Made by a program: the position numbers and the translations under genes. DNA of 64,000 bases from Tubiluchus corallicola (taxonomy: Eukaryota > Priapulida > Priapulimorpha > Priapulimorphida > Tubiluchidae), in assembly GCA_030141605.1 (NCBI GenBank), contig JAQGDQ010000276.1, positions 124,001 through 188,000 of the forward strand, in the 5' to 3' direction. Under the pieces are notes generated by a model. The model was not told where the DNA came from, ran no database searches, and saw nothing but the letters and a program-made list of their open reading frames with translations. This document shows positions 39,799 through 51,529 of the stretch, one piece after another (positions within the stretch are counted from its first letter, which is position 1; the number at the start of each line of letters is the position of its first letter).

Positions 39799-40539
39799 AA
39801 TGTTATTATTGTTTCGGTTCATCTACCTGTTTTCCAGCCTGTACAAGCCCTTATTTCATTTTGGCAACAAGATTATCCAAATATTTCTAAACTTAATTAC
39901 AATTATTAGTTTAAAGTTGCAGACAAGATTAGTTGACCAAGACACAATGAAAAAACCTCTTGCCATTTTTATGAATTGAAGTTCATTTTTTAAGCTGAAT
40001 GAATGTACTTTGACAAATAAGCAATATAATGCTACTATCAACAAAAAATTGCTACGTAAACCAAAGTTGGTACCACAGACACAACGCTTTGTAGATAATT
40101 ACAAGTATTAGCACAGTATTTTCGAAACCACGATGGATATTTTAATATAGACGCAAATCCTTGCTTTTTGAAGAAATGCTAATACAAACAGCAAAACAAT
40201 ATTTACATGAATCGTAATTCAAGTGAAGACATTTGTTCCATAGGAAATAATGTAAATGTAACGGCAAAAAACAATTAATGCTTGGCTTATGAGCATTACA
40301 GCAACTTCTGTGCCAAAATTAATGAGTACATTCATTGTTGCGCGATCTGGCTTTTATTCAATGAGCATATTTTCCAATGAGAGACTATTTTTTCCTCTTT
40401 CCGTCAAATGTATAGAACTTTTTTGCACTCTGTAATAAGTTAAAAATAAAGTTTAATTTTGCTGTTCCATGTTTGATATCAAACCTGATTTCATTTCTTG
40501 TAATAGGAATGTTCACTACAGTTTTATGCCAGCCATATA
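39799..40539. repeat. Direct duplication, copy 1 (741 bp)
   Basis: This stretch is repeated in the same orientation at 41046-41819 with scattered substitutions, beginning AATGTTATTATTGTTTC and ending in AGCCATATA. It lacks about 45 bp that copy 2 has near 41668-41713. No inverted termini, reverse-transcriptase frame or target duplication was seen. It lies upstream of SARA, where its promoter should be. Confidence 0.85.
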
Positions 40540-41045
40540 TTTCTTTTTGCTGTTACCTGCAAGTTTGAATTATATTGCTACAAACTACCGACTATGGTTT
40601 CCATGTAAATATGTGATTAGTTCATTTTTAGATGCTGTTAACTCTACCTATATAAACTGTTTGTTGCTTGAAAAACTTTGAACTGACTGCTGGGATACTG
40701 CTGCTGAAACGTCTGTCTGCGACGATTTTACAGTTTTTATTAATGAAGTTGTCTTTTAAGAAAACACCAAAATTCCTGTATAAACAATTGAAAAAAGTAG
40801 TATTTTGAAAACATGGCCAAATAAGTCATTAATTTTGCCTTATTTTGTTCCACTTTTCTATGACTTCCAAGTCTTCCATACAGTTCTTTGTTAGCTCATA
40901 AAAGGAAAATAGCTCTCAAAATACAGGTACAGTTCCATCACCAATAAGCAAAATTAAGCATATATACATATTGCAGTAGTCTCTAACTTATTTTTTCGTA
41001 CCAAACATTTACATGTATTGTCTATAGCAAAAATTGCCATCTCTT

Positions 41046-41819
41046 AATGTTATTATTGTTTCAGTTCATCAACCTGTTTTCCAGCCTGTACAAGCCTTTA
41101 TTTCATTTTGGCAACAAAACTATCCAAACATTTCTAAACTTAATCACAATTATTAGTTTCAAGTTGCAGACAAGATTAATTGACCAAGACCCCATGAAAA
41201 ATTTCTTGCCATTTTTATAACTTGAATTTCATTCCTTTAAGCTGAATGAATGTACTTTGACAAATAAGCAATATAATGCTATTATCAACAAAAAATTGCT
41301 ACGTAAACCAAATTTGGTACCACAGACATAACAATTTGTAGATAATTATAAGTATTAGCACAGTATTTTCGAAACCACAATTGACATTTTAATATAGAAG
41401 CAAATCCTTGCTTTTTTATGTAATACAAACAGCAAAACAATATTTACATGAATCATAATTCAAATGAGCACATTTGTTCCATAGGAAATAATGTAAATGT
41501 AACGGCAAAAAATCATTAGTGCTTGGCTTATGAACGTTACAGCAACTTCTGTGCCAAAAATATGAGTGCATTCATTGTTGCACTATCTTCCTTTTGTTCA
41601 ATGAGCATATTTTCCAATGAAAGAATATTTTTTCTGTTTCTGTAAAAGGTATAGAACTTTTTGCACTCGATTTACTGTTTTGCATTTGTATGAACTGCCT
41701 TTATAAATGACTGCAATAAGTTAAAAATAAAGTTAAATTTGCAGTTCCATGTTTGGTATCAAACCTGATTTCATTTCTTGTAATAGGAATTTTCACTACA
41801 GTTTTATGCTAGCCATATA
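41046..41819. repeat. Direct duplication, copy 2 (774 bp)
   Basis: Second copy of 39799-40539, separated from it by about 500 bp of unrelated sequence. It lies about 490 bp beyond the GTF2F1 stop codon. Divergence between copies is moderate, so the duplication is not recent. Confidence 0.85.
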
Positions 41820-41924
41820 GATATGCTGAGAATTATTTTTGCAGTCTTGTTCATAGATTCAAATAAAGTGTCTGGTGAACAAATCCATTAATTTCAGTAC
41901 AGTGTAAATGTGACAAATTGGTAT

Positions 41925-41930
41925 TTTATT
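41925..41930 (-). terminator. Candidate poly(A) signal for GTF2F1
   Basis: AATAAA on the minus strand, about 375 bp after the GTF2F1 stop codon. I saw no earlier AATAAA after the stop. Confidence 0.3.
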
Positions 41931-42303
41931 ACAACTGGCAGGCTTATAATTATATGGGAAGATGTGCCTTGGTGCCTGACAGCTGTTATAAATCAGTATG
42001 GTAAATACTCAGACAGTACACGTAGGTTAGGTTTCAAATAAAATTTTAGCACTTAAAATAAAGTTAAAAAAATTATTATAACTAAATGAAATGTTTGCTG
42101 CTAAGTGAGAAAAAAGGCGGCATGAAAAAAGTTTGTGGTCATTAAAACAGCCAAATGAGGAATCATTAAGTAAGGACTTAATCAAATGTATACATCAAAC
42201 AAAACAAAAGTACAAGTAACTTAACAGACAACAATTTTACATTACTCAAATACATAAAACAATCATTCATATTACCAATGATTCTAATCCATGCTTCAGC
42301 ACA

Positions 42304-45300
42304 CTACAAATCATTTTTCTTTATAAATAAAGTCATTTTTTGCTGACCTTTATCTTTTACTATAGTTCTCTCAGGATTCAACTTCTTTAAAATAAGGGTA
42401 AGTGTATTCACCATTTGCTGGCTGGACATCCCTTTACATTTGTTTTTAAACTTTTGCAAAAGATCCTTTGTTGTCATTGGTTTACGCATAAGATACCTTT
42501 TAACAGCATCTTCGGTTATGCCTTCATTAGCTGAACTAACTGGGCTAGCTGTACGTACTTTTTTCGTTGGAATTTCGGAGGCAGCAGCAGACACTATAGG
42601 CCTTTTCTTTCCTTTTTCTAGCAACTTTTTTGCAGCTTCGTTCAAAGTTTTTTGTGGGTCATTACTGATTTGAGGAGTGTTTGGTCGACTATTTGTAGCA
42701 CTACTAGAAGGCGAATTCCGACTGCTCCCCTTTTTCTTTTGTAAAAACAAACTAGAAGTGATGTTTGTATCATCTATATCAGAGTCAGATGTATCAGAAT
42801 CACCAGAGCTAGATGAAACATCATTTTTCTGTTCATACTTCTTGTCCTTATCAGGTGACTCGCTATCTTTTTTCTGAGAATCTTTACTTTCCTCATTTCC
42901 TTCCTCTTCCTCTTCGTCAGCATCATCCCACTGGTCTTCAACTCCCTTCAGTTCATCTTTATATGTTTTTTTATCTTCGTCTAACTCTTCCACAGAAGAA
43001 TCACTTTCAGAAATATAATCAATTTCTACATCATCATAATCTCCTTCATCACTCTCTTCAACAGCTTCTTCATTAACATCTCGGCTTTTTCGATTTTTTT
43101 GCTCTTTTGTCATTTTCTCTTTCCTCGGCTTCTTCTCTTCCTTTGGAGTATCATCATTGTCACCATCATCATCTTCTTCTCCATCAGAATCAGCCCACTC
43201 ATCATGATCAGTTATTCGTAACTTGTCAGCTTTTGAAACTTTCTTGCTTGTCATTTCCTCTGCTTCTTCAGTGATGACTCCTTCACCTTCAGGTTTCAAT
43301 CTTTTTTTAACCATTATAGAGAAGTGGTTCAATATTTTATCTCTCCTGAGCAAAAAACAACAATAATGAACATTTCAACTAAAATTTAGATTCACAGTTT
43401 AAAATAGTATTTATGAAGTAACAAAATGTCCATTTTAAAAATAAGAGAATAATTAGAGAAACAAAGACTAACAAGCAGCATCAATTTGGAAAACAAATAA
43501 TAGTGCATAAAGATGTCAAGACCGGAAAACTGATATTAAACAGAGAAAAAACAATTATAATGTAACTACAACCTACCTTCCAAACTCTTCTTCCGCTTCT
43601 TCCTCATTTAATGTCTTGTATCTTGCAAGTGACGTAAAGTTGTACCAAGCATCTAGTGGAAAAGCCTCAAATGCACCATCACTTGCTTGCTTGAACACGT
43701 AATAAGATGAACTACTACCAATACCTCCTTCCCTGGTGCCCTTATATCTGAAAATATTCAGCTACAGTAACATGACAGAGGTGTTAGGCATACCCAATTA
43801 CATAATAATAATGCACAACTAAACTCAAAGTACAGTCAACTCCATTTAATTCATATCTCTTGGGACCAATGAAAAAATTACAAATTATGGGAAATAGAAG
43901 TTAACTGATTATCTGCAGATAACTAAAACTAGGGGCTATGGCAATGTCTCAAGGGTCCAGGGATATTGACAGTGATATTACTACGGATAATTTAGGTTTA
44001 TAACATTATTATATTTTGATTTTTCAGATTTATAGGCTAGGTACCGTATATGCTCGCATATAAGCCTACATCGCATATAAGCCGACCCCCTAAAACTGCT
44101 TTAAAATGGCCAGTTTTTGCAAAAACCCGTATATAAGCCGACCATCAACTTGTCTAATTTTACTCCATACCCAATCAACAAAATTGATCCCTTTTGTCAC
44201 ATTTTGTTAATTGGGTATTTTTGGTTCATAGAAATTTTACAACTAAAATTATCAAAATTCAGCACACTTTTAAATTCTGTGGCCGCGTGCTCACGTTTGC
44301 CTCAGTTTGCCTCATTGGTTTGCTGTTCCTCTATAAGCCACGTGACCCTCGTCTCCCCACGCGCTGCCTACCAATTGGCTGATGACGTCGGCTTGGTTAC
44401 GGCTCGCAACTGGTGACACACAGTGGTGTATTGCTAAATAAAAAGTAGGTGGACGGCTAGTCTCAAGACTTACCATTTTACATTCACAAATTTGAAAGAA
44501 ATTGACATTAATGAAAACCGTTTTTTGAAAAAATGAAAACAAGTAGATTTAATATTAAACCCGTATACATTTTTAATATTTTTTATCTAATGAATACAAA
44601 AAGCAGACATTTATTGAAATGTGAATTTTTTCTAAAAAAAAAAGTGGGTGGACGGCGATCCCCACAATCCCCCTCCAATACACCACTGGTGACACACAAC
44701 CAAATAAAGAGTCAGATAACGATGAAAATGTGTGGCTGGAAAATTGGCATTAGTGTCTGTCCTTGTGTTCATTTTGTTTCATGCGCATATAAGCCGACCC
44801 CCTGATTTCAGTATCGTATTTTATAGTTCTAAAATCGGCTTATATGCGACTATATATACGGTAAGTCTAAGTCAGTCAGAATCTGCTACTTTTATCGAAC
44901 TATATATTGCCGTCATAAAGCAGCTGCGAGAAATTAGTGCCTAATGTCTAATGTATTAGTTCTAGATACTCAGTTTTTTGCTTAAGGCTGTACTATCCAT
45001 TTTACAAAATAAAAAATATATAATTGCAACTTCTGTTATCCTTATCTTGGTGAATTAGTTGTTGATATAGCAGTTAAACTTACGCTTTCAGCAAGTCCCC
45101 GGGATAATCTCACCCCTTCATTAAAAAGTGGTCTATGCTTTTATCATTATGAAGTTTGCACTCTGCAGCAATGCTAGCTGGCAAAAAGCCACCATGCAGT
45201 ACTGGTGAATCAAGGTTATGAAACAGCTGATGCTACTGAGGCTAATTGTTAAACAAGTTTGCCAGCAAGTTCTAATAAATTATTACATAGTACGTAAACT

Positions 45301-48300
45301 GGTATTAATGGTGCAACATATGTACAATTATTAAATTTTTAGTCCAAACGTAGTAGAAAGAAAAGTCAGTACTGAATATAGTATATCTATATAGTCTACA
45401 TAGTATATATGACTTAAACTGGGAAGTCAGATTGCCAGTAGCTCGCCGGCCCCACATGATACAGGATGGCTTTAGCTTTAATAATTCATAAATTATATAC
45501 GTGTGCTTGCATACCAAAGCCGTCCATAAGTCGGCATAGTTAAAACTTCGTTATGATGCTTCAAAGTAGAATGACCCAAAAATTCGGTCAAATGTCAATT
45601 TTTCTTATTTTATAAAAATCATCGCTAAATATATTGGACTTTCATATTCTAGCATCAAATTATCAAAAAAGTGTTTGAAAAACGCTAAAAATTTAATTTT
45701 ATAACTCCTTACCCAGTTTTCTGTCTAGAAACTAGTAATGCAATTGTAAAAAAACTCCTATTTTCAAACTCCGATTGTAGCTCATGGAAGCTGTCATTTT
45801 GCTTCGGATTTTTTCTGTTGCCAAGCCCAGATCTTCGTCAGGGGGAGTCATCTACTGGATTTAAACAAAACTTTAATGTGCTTTTGCGAAGTCCGTAGCA
45901 ACCAAAGCTTGCACGGTTGCTAAGTGCTTTGTAGAGACGCCACAAAAAACAATGGCTGACTTTAACAGTATCTCAAAGATTATGTTTTTCAGTGCGTAGC
46001 CTGCACCTCAACTTCAAAGTGGATTATCTCAGCTTAGAAATAACATAGAGCAATGAACTTGGTATAAAAATTATCCTCGTGAAATGGAGATTCAGGATAT
46101 GTGAATAACTAGAAAAGCTTAATTGCCGACTTCTGGACGATTTTGCTATGCAAGCACACATATATCATCCATACCCTTTACAACAGAATAGATAGAAAGC
46201 AGAACATGACACAACACGCTTCTAGTGCATACTAAACCATTACTGACCAGTTTTATGATAAAGTTAAATGTAGTAACAGAAGTTAACCACACATATATAC
46301 TACAGTGCGCAGAGGACACAATCAAGTCACCTATTAGCTGTAGTAGCCACATGTGTAGAAAAACGATTGGAAGAACACAGGATATAAGTATAGGAAGATG
46401 TACCATGATTCAAAATCCGCTTGGTCAGCAGCACATCATATTGCCGGGCATCTGCAGTGTACGCTAATGGTATACTTTACGATTATTAACCTAACTTACT
46501 TAAATATGAAATACATGAAAAAACTTACAAATACTAAGCACAGATGGTCCAGGAATTAATAATGTATTAAGCGAAAATGCGAGATATGCGAGAGATTAAA
46601 AGTGATTTTTATTATATGTTAAACAGGACTTTTAGATGTGATACGAACTAACTGAAATTATGAATTAATCAGATCTGTGAGAATTTCTCCCATCTATGAT
46701 TGGAGCTGAAGTCCAAGCCAAGCAAAGGAACCTAAAATTAATCAGGAAGAGAAGTATTTACTCAATTTATGCATATTGCCCTATTTCAGATCACCAGTAA
46801 AATACATTATGTAACTTACATGCTCTGGCCTAGTAGTACATGAGTACATAATGAGATGAGTTAGCCAATAAACGTTAAGTTTATTACTCAAACAATCGGT
46901 CATTCAAACACTTTTAATAATAAGGTAGACACTCACTGATATAAAAAAAGTGGGTACACCACACGTGGTTTTTAGCAACTGGACTATACTGAAATGAATA
47001 TGTTTCTTATCTAATGACATTGCTTGAATTTCAATACACAAATTTTCAAATGAATAGATATTATGGTGCCATATAAAGATTTACCAGCAAGAACGTGATT
47101 ACCCAGTAACTAAAATCACTATCCATAGGATCTATCACCAAAACTATTTATGAATTTGTGAAAATGAGACTAAAGAAAGAATGACCAACCTCTTTCCGTT
47201 TTTTCCACCTACTTTGAGTAACCATGGTTGATCTTCGGGGTTATACTTTTTGGAAATGATGCCATACTTTTTTCTTCTTGCTTCTTCTCTTCGTTCACGA
47301 CCATACTCACTTCCAGCACCAAATTTTGGTATATCTTCATCCGTCTTAAACTGTTTGAGATTGTTTTCTCTGCACATGTGCACCTGAAATATATAAGACA
47401 TGGTTTATTCATCTTTATGTCATAGCTGGTGCTACAAATGTCCATGAAAATAAGCTTCATTCTAATTCGGATTTACACCATGCCACAAAGGCTTAAAGTC
47501 ATGCGAACAAAAGCACATGAAAAAATGCTTGGACATAGCATATATTTTTTTTCTGAAGACAGCTTAGTAATTAGAAAAATAACATAAACATTTTGAAGTA
47601 TGTTGCTAACAATATTGCAAGATAATGAGTCTGCAAAACTCAGCACTTATGATCCAAGACTCACTTAAAATCGTAATTGCCAATTTCCATTATCACCAAC
47701 ATACCAATGTTTGGTATTATGTGGATAACACATCATGATCATAACAAAATGCAAATATTTTAAATACAGGCTTAGTTCATAAAACCCTATAATCTTAAAT
47801 ACCATTGTTATTTAAGCAATACTACACCACATTGGTATACCATAAGCAAAATCTTTATTTACTTTTACATAGAGTTGTCAATGTGATAGCAAAAACCCAC
47901 CTTTACTTACTTTAATATTTAAAAAATAATTGAAATATACGCTATAAACCTATAAACACTACCTGATTCCAAGCTGATATATTAACACCATCTGAACCAT
48001 TAAATCTCATTACACTGTATTTTTTGCTACCTGCAAGTCTAAAACAAAACAAAGAAAGAAACATGTACTAAGAAAGGTAAAATACAGTTTTAAAAAAGCA
48101 AAACTGTGAAAAGACCGAAACTCACATATAGCTAAATATAGTAAACTCCTACAAATCGGGGTTAGCACTTAGCAAAATGTATAAATTATCTGGCATTTTT
48201 GAAAGGTACAAAAAATTTTAAAAAGTACACCTGTAAAAATTATTGGTATTCTGGCACTATTTTCACTAATTAAATCAACCAGTTTGAAAGTTGTCAGATA

Positions 48301-49303
48301 CTTTGTCACATTATTATTATTATTATTATTATTATTATCTGCTGACCAAAAGATGAAATGATTACTTCAGTTATGAACATAATCAAATATTTTTACAATG
48401 CTGCACAGCGGGTGTGCCCTGCAATTGCTCCCTGAATGACCCGAATTAATCTACACAATCTACAGAATCTACTTGCAACAATTATAGATAAAGATAACAC
48501 CTATATTATTCTTACTCCATCAGTGTTAGACTTCAGTGTCTTGTACATCGAGCCTGTTCATACTAGTGCAGTCTCAAGTTCTTGCAGACTAATATACATA
48601 AAAGTGCTAAAAAATCTTAAGATACGTTTTTCCTTGTTAAGTCAGCTTATACTACCAAGTCTCATGCTGAAACTACTGTAACTTGTTACCTTGCTCAGCT
48701 CATATAAATATATCAATAGATAAAAGCACTGGCATAAGACTCAGACAAACAAAGCAAATCTAAATTATAAAAGGCTGAATTATAAGAGTTCACTCTATGT
48801 TATGTATAGGCCTTCTCATGTTACAATCTTAATGACAGTCACATTGTTTCTTAAATTACATATTAATCAATAATATTTACGTTAAACAATAATGTTTACA
48901 TTAAACAAAAACTCTGTCAATTCAGAATTGCTTCAACATTCCAATAATCATGTTGATAAACAATAAAGAAACTAGTATTTGGAAATATACTTACTTTGGT
49001 ATTCGAACAGAAAACTCTTGAGTTTGCCCTACTGATTCTGCTTTTACTGCAGACGAAGGTTTACCTCCCTATAAGTACATATGCTATATAATAAATAAGT
49101 AAAGAAAAAAAACTTAAAATGCAGTCTGTTAGAAAGCAAGTTATGATGACACTATCTATTAGACATTAGAGGAAATTAGAAATGACTTCAATACACTGTA
49201 CTCTGCTAACAGAAAATTACCAGGTTTTCAGTAACTGTAGCACATAGTTTAAATTATTTACCTGATTTGTTTGTTGGTGTAACATTGTAATAGCGTTGCA
49301 CAT
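42304..49303 (-). CDS. GTF2F1: TFIIF alpha subunit, RAP74 (6 coding exons, ~532 aa)
   Basis: Coding exons, 5' to 3': 49303-49262, 49068-48995, 48038-47963, 47383-47190, 43747-43577, 43345-42304, all in phase (human 517 aa). The N-terminal part (to about residue 200) matches the RAP74 domain that pairs with RAP30: TQEFSVRIPK, KKYSVMRFN, SAWNQ, FGAGSEYGRERREEARRKKY, EDQPWLLKV, DGAFEAFPLDAWYNFT, KILNHFSIM. A highly acidic, Ser-rich middle follows (about 230-380). Residues 463-532 form the conserved C-terminal winged helix (TEDAVKRYLMRKPMTTKDLL, LKKLNPER), which in known TFIIF contacts the FCP1 phosphatase and Pol II. TFIIF is a general nuclear factor for Pol II initiation and elongation. The start is uncertain: ATG 49303 has poor context, ATG 49285 (526 aa) has A at -3, and an acceptor AG lies at 49334-49333. 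Confidence 0.95.
44044..44861. mobile_element. Tc1/mariner-like MITE in GTF2F1 intron, interrupted
   Basis: Left end CCGTATATGCTCGCATATAA and right end on the other strand CCGTATATATAGTCGCATAT are matching inverted repeats, continuing into AAGCC blocks. Both ends are flanked by TA (44042-44043 and 44862-44863). Internal copies of ATAAGCCGACCCCC occur near each end. TA duplication points to Tc1/mariner or pogo type. Total length is 818 bp, of which 268 bp is a later hAT insertion. No transposase. Confidence 0.7.
44421..44688. mobile_element. hAT MITE (268 bp) nested in the Tc1/mariner-like MITE
   Basis: Perfect 13-bp inverted ends, CAGTGGTGTATTG and CAATACACCACTG, flanked by a perfect 8-bp duplication, gtgacaca (44413-44420 and 44689-44696). 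A GTGGACGGC-like motif also occurs near both ends in direct orientation. CAGTGGTG ends with an 8-bp duplication are classic for hAT elements. It is younger than the element it interrupts. Confidence 0.85.
45496..46165. mobile_element. Inverted-repeat element (~670 bp), superfamily unknown
   Basis: The left side GTGTGCTTGCATACCAAAGC and the right side on the other strand GTGTGCTTGCATAGCAAAAT match over about 45 bp, including CGTCCA.AAGTCGGCA blocks. Exact ends and target duplication could not be fixed because similarity fades gradually through ATATAY. It sits in the same GTF2F1 intron as the nested MITEs. No ORF. Confidence 0.6.
48310..48339. repeat. (ATT)n microsatellite
   Basis: About ten perfect ATT units in the GTF2F1 intron between exons 49068-48995 and 48038-47963. 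Confidence 0.9.
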
Positions 49304-49332
49304 CCACACACCTTGATTACTTCGACCACTTC

Positions 49333-50716
49333 CTGAAATAAAACAAAGTATCAACAGATTATAGATGCTATTATTTAAATTTCTAATAGCTTGGCTACAC
49401 CAAATCATCTCTGCAGAATAATCTATCATAAGCTTTAGCCTGTTTAATTCCAGAAGTTACACCAGCCAAATAAATCACCAAACAGTAAAACTTATTAAAA
49501 ATAGTTGATACAGTACCTAGACTAATATAAACGCACAATTTTAAATACAATTGACTAAATATGAACTGCGTCGAAATCCTACTAAACTTAAACTGCACCG
49601 AAAAGCTATTAGCTGAAAAAATACTAATTTAATGAATAGTATCTTGCTAGGCATAAAAGTGTAACAGTTTGTTTAGTAGATCACATATTTTACGTATTTT
49701 CTAGCTCCTAGCTTCTGATTAATCACATTTACTTCGGTTCATTTTGAACTGACCACTTGGCGTAAACCTATTCTGAGTATGCTGAATTATGATTTTTTTT
49801 TCTAGTATGCTAGTCTTCATCCAGTTTTTATACAGACACACTATAGAACCTGTTTGTCCAAGCATAAAAATGGTAAACAAACTCTCTTTAGCTAAAAAAA
49901 TGCTTTAGACAATTATTTAGTGAAAGCTTCAAAGATCTCAGTTGGAAACCTAAAGCTTCTTTCGATGAAACTGTCATGAAACAGATAAATTCCGAGTTTC
50001 TTTACCAGTGTTTGCGTGTAAAGTTCTCAGTTTTTTCCTTCAATTAAAGATTGTTGGCATTGAGGTTTTGTCTCGAGAAATTTAAAGTATTTATGGCTTT
50101 CGAAGTGACTTGATCAACATGTCTGTTCCAGCAGAGGTAATTTGAGATATACATACAGTAAGCCAAGATATACAACAGTATACACACACATGCTTCAGCT
50201 TTAGTAAATAGGGTGTCAATAACTGAATGGATGGTTTTACAAAATATTTAATTATCATAATTTCACACTTGGTAAGATTTAAATATATTAAACTTCATCA
50301 AGCATCATCCATTTAGATCATTCTCACGGAAGAATCATCAGATTACTACTGCCAGTACCAGATTAAAACTGAAAATTCAACAAAACCAAAATTAATGGGC
50401 AATCGATTTAGACAACTTTAAGTTCATTGGCCACAGTTTTACTATTGGGTGCTAATTCACTTCCTAACGCTATTAATTAAAAATTATTTATTATTAATTT
50501 TAAACGAAGTTAAAGTTACCAGTTAGTTACACTTACAAAGGTACAAATTACAGCAGTTTTTCAAAATCTCACATCATTTTAGCGAAATGAACTTGGCGAG
50601 TCCCAATATCAATTCCCAAATATAGTAAAAATTAATACAAAATTATTATTAAAAACTAATTTTTATCTATGCACCTACTAAGCTACTAACCACTAGTAGC
50701 CACTAACCAACCAGTT
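49333..50716. other. GTF2F1 upstream region, nothing assigned
   Basis: Should contain the GTF2F1 promoter and any 5' non-coding exon, but no TATA-like or other core element stands out in the AT-rich sequence. No coding exon supported. Confidence 0.4.
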
Positions 50717-51529
50717 TGTAGGGCGCCGAGTTATCCACTAGCCGAAGAAGGACACTTCCGGCAAAACGCATGTGCCAAATTTGGGTAAAAGCAGTGTCGT
50801 ACATGGGCAGCCCAAGCAGGACATTAGGGATTTCTGTCGAGAATCGAGATTTATGACATACTAAAACATAAAAGTAAATTCGTTTTTAGAAAAAAAGTAA
50901 CTTTATAATAATGATGGGTAGTCCTTCACAATTCACATATGTATTTTTGCAACAATATCATCATTATTATTAGCTCCATCAACATCAGCATAACATTAAA
51001 CTAAGTATCTATTGCTTTAAAGAGAGAAACTATGTAGGACACATGACTCGCTAACCCGTTTATTTAGTAGAAAACAATTATTTGTCCAAGAGGGAGTGAA
51101 AGGGATCACCTGTCTGTAAAGCAAGACAAAATAAAAAATGCTATACCTTAAACAAATGTTGGAATCGCCTAAAAAGTGCACTTATTTCACTTCAAAGAAG
51201 ATTAATATTGGCAAATATTAATTCTTCTAGCTCAGAATAAAATTCTTTTATTTTATCAGATGTATAATAACTTATTCAACGTATATTGACGTTTTTAATT
51301 ATTATTATTCCATAAACAAGGACAACGGACGGTGCCACTACGCTTAACGAATCAGTTCGCCCGCTTCTAGTGTCCTACTTGGGCAGCGAATTTACGACGC
51401 GTTCTACTTGAGCTAGCCTATGTACGACGCGTCCTACCTGGGCTAGCCCATGTACGGCGCGTCTTACTTGGGCTAGCCCATGTACGTCAATTGTCCTATT
51501 TTGGCTAATGGATTACTCGGCGCCCAACA
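50717..51529. mobile_element. TGTWGGG inverted-repeat element, copy 1 (813 bp)
   Basis: The left end TGTAGGGCGCCGAGTTATCC and the right end on the other strand TGTTGGGCGCCGAGTAATCC are inverted repeats of about 30 bp with a few mismatches. The flanks are cagtt (50712-50716) and cagtt (51530-51534), a perfect 5-bp duplication. The interior is clearly homologous, in the same orientation, to 54446-55359, including the stretch after CAATTATTTGTCCAAGAG and the block ending GGACAACGGACGGTG. Three 30-bp direct repeats lie near the right end. No protein-coding frame, so non-autonomous. The superfamily is not assigned: TG..CA ends with a 5-bp duplication recall integrase-type elements, but the long inverted repeats fit a cut-and-paste transposon. 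Confidence 0.75.
51396..51485. repeat. Three 30-bp tandem units inside element copy 1
   Basis: Units at 51396-51425, 51426-51455 and 51456-51485 each begin GRCGCGT and end CCYATGTAC with few substitutions, and each contains a (G)GGCTAGCCC-like palindrome. Subterminal repeats of this kind are often transposase-binding arrays; that role is an inference. Confidence 0.85.

Noticed and set aside
39150-42304. GTF2F1 and SARA as an operon
   Set aside because: They share a strand, but about 3.1 kb of intergenic DNA separates the GTF2F1 stop from the SARA ATG, far more than usual for trans-spliced operons.
42440-43076. Several + strand frames rich in Phe, Leu and Ser
   Set aside because: These are antisense shadows of the acidic last exon of GTF2F1.
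43842-43900. Possible pogo/Tigger-type end (CAGTCAACTCC) in a GTF2F1 intron
   Set aside because: No matching second end could be found nearby, so no element can be delimited.
44117-44805. Open frames of 60-99 codons inside the 44 kb elements
   Set aside because: They cross the boundary of the nested hAT insertion and have no transposase motif.
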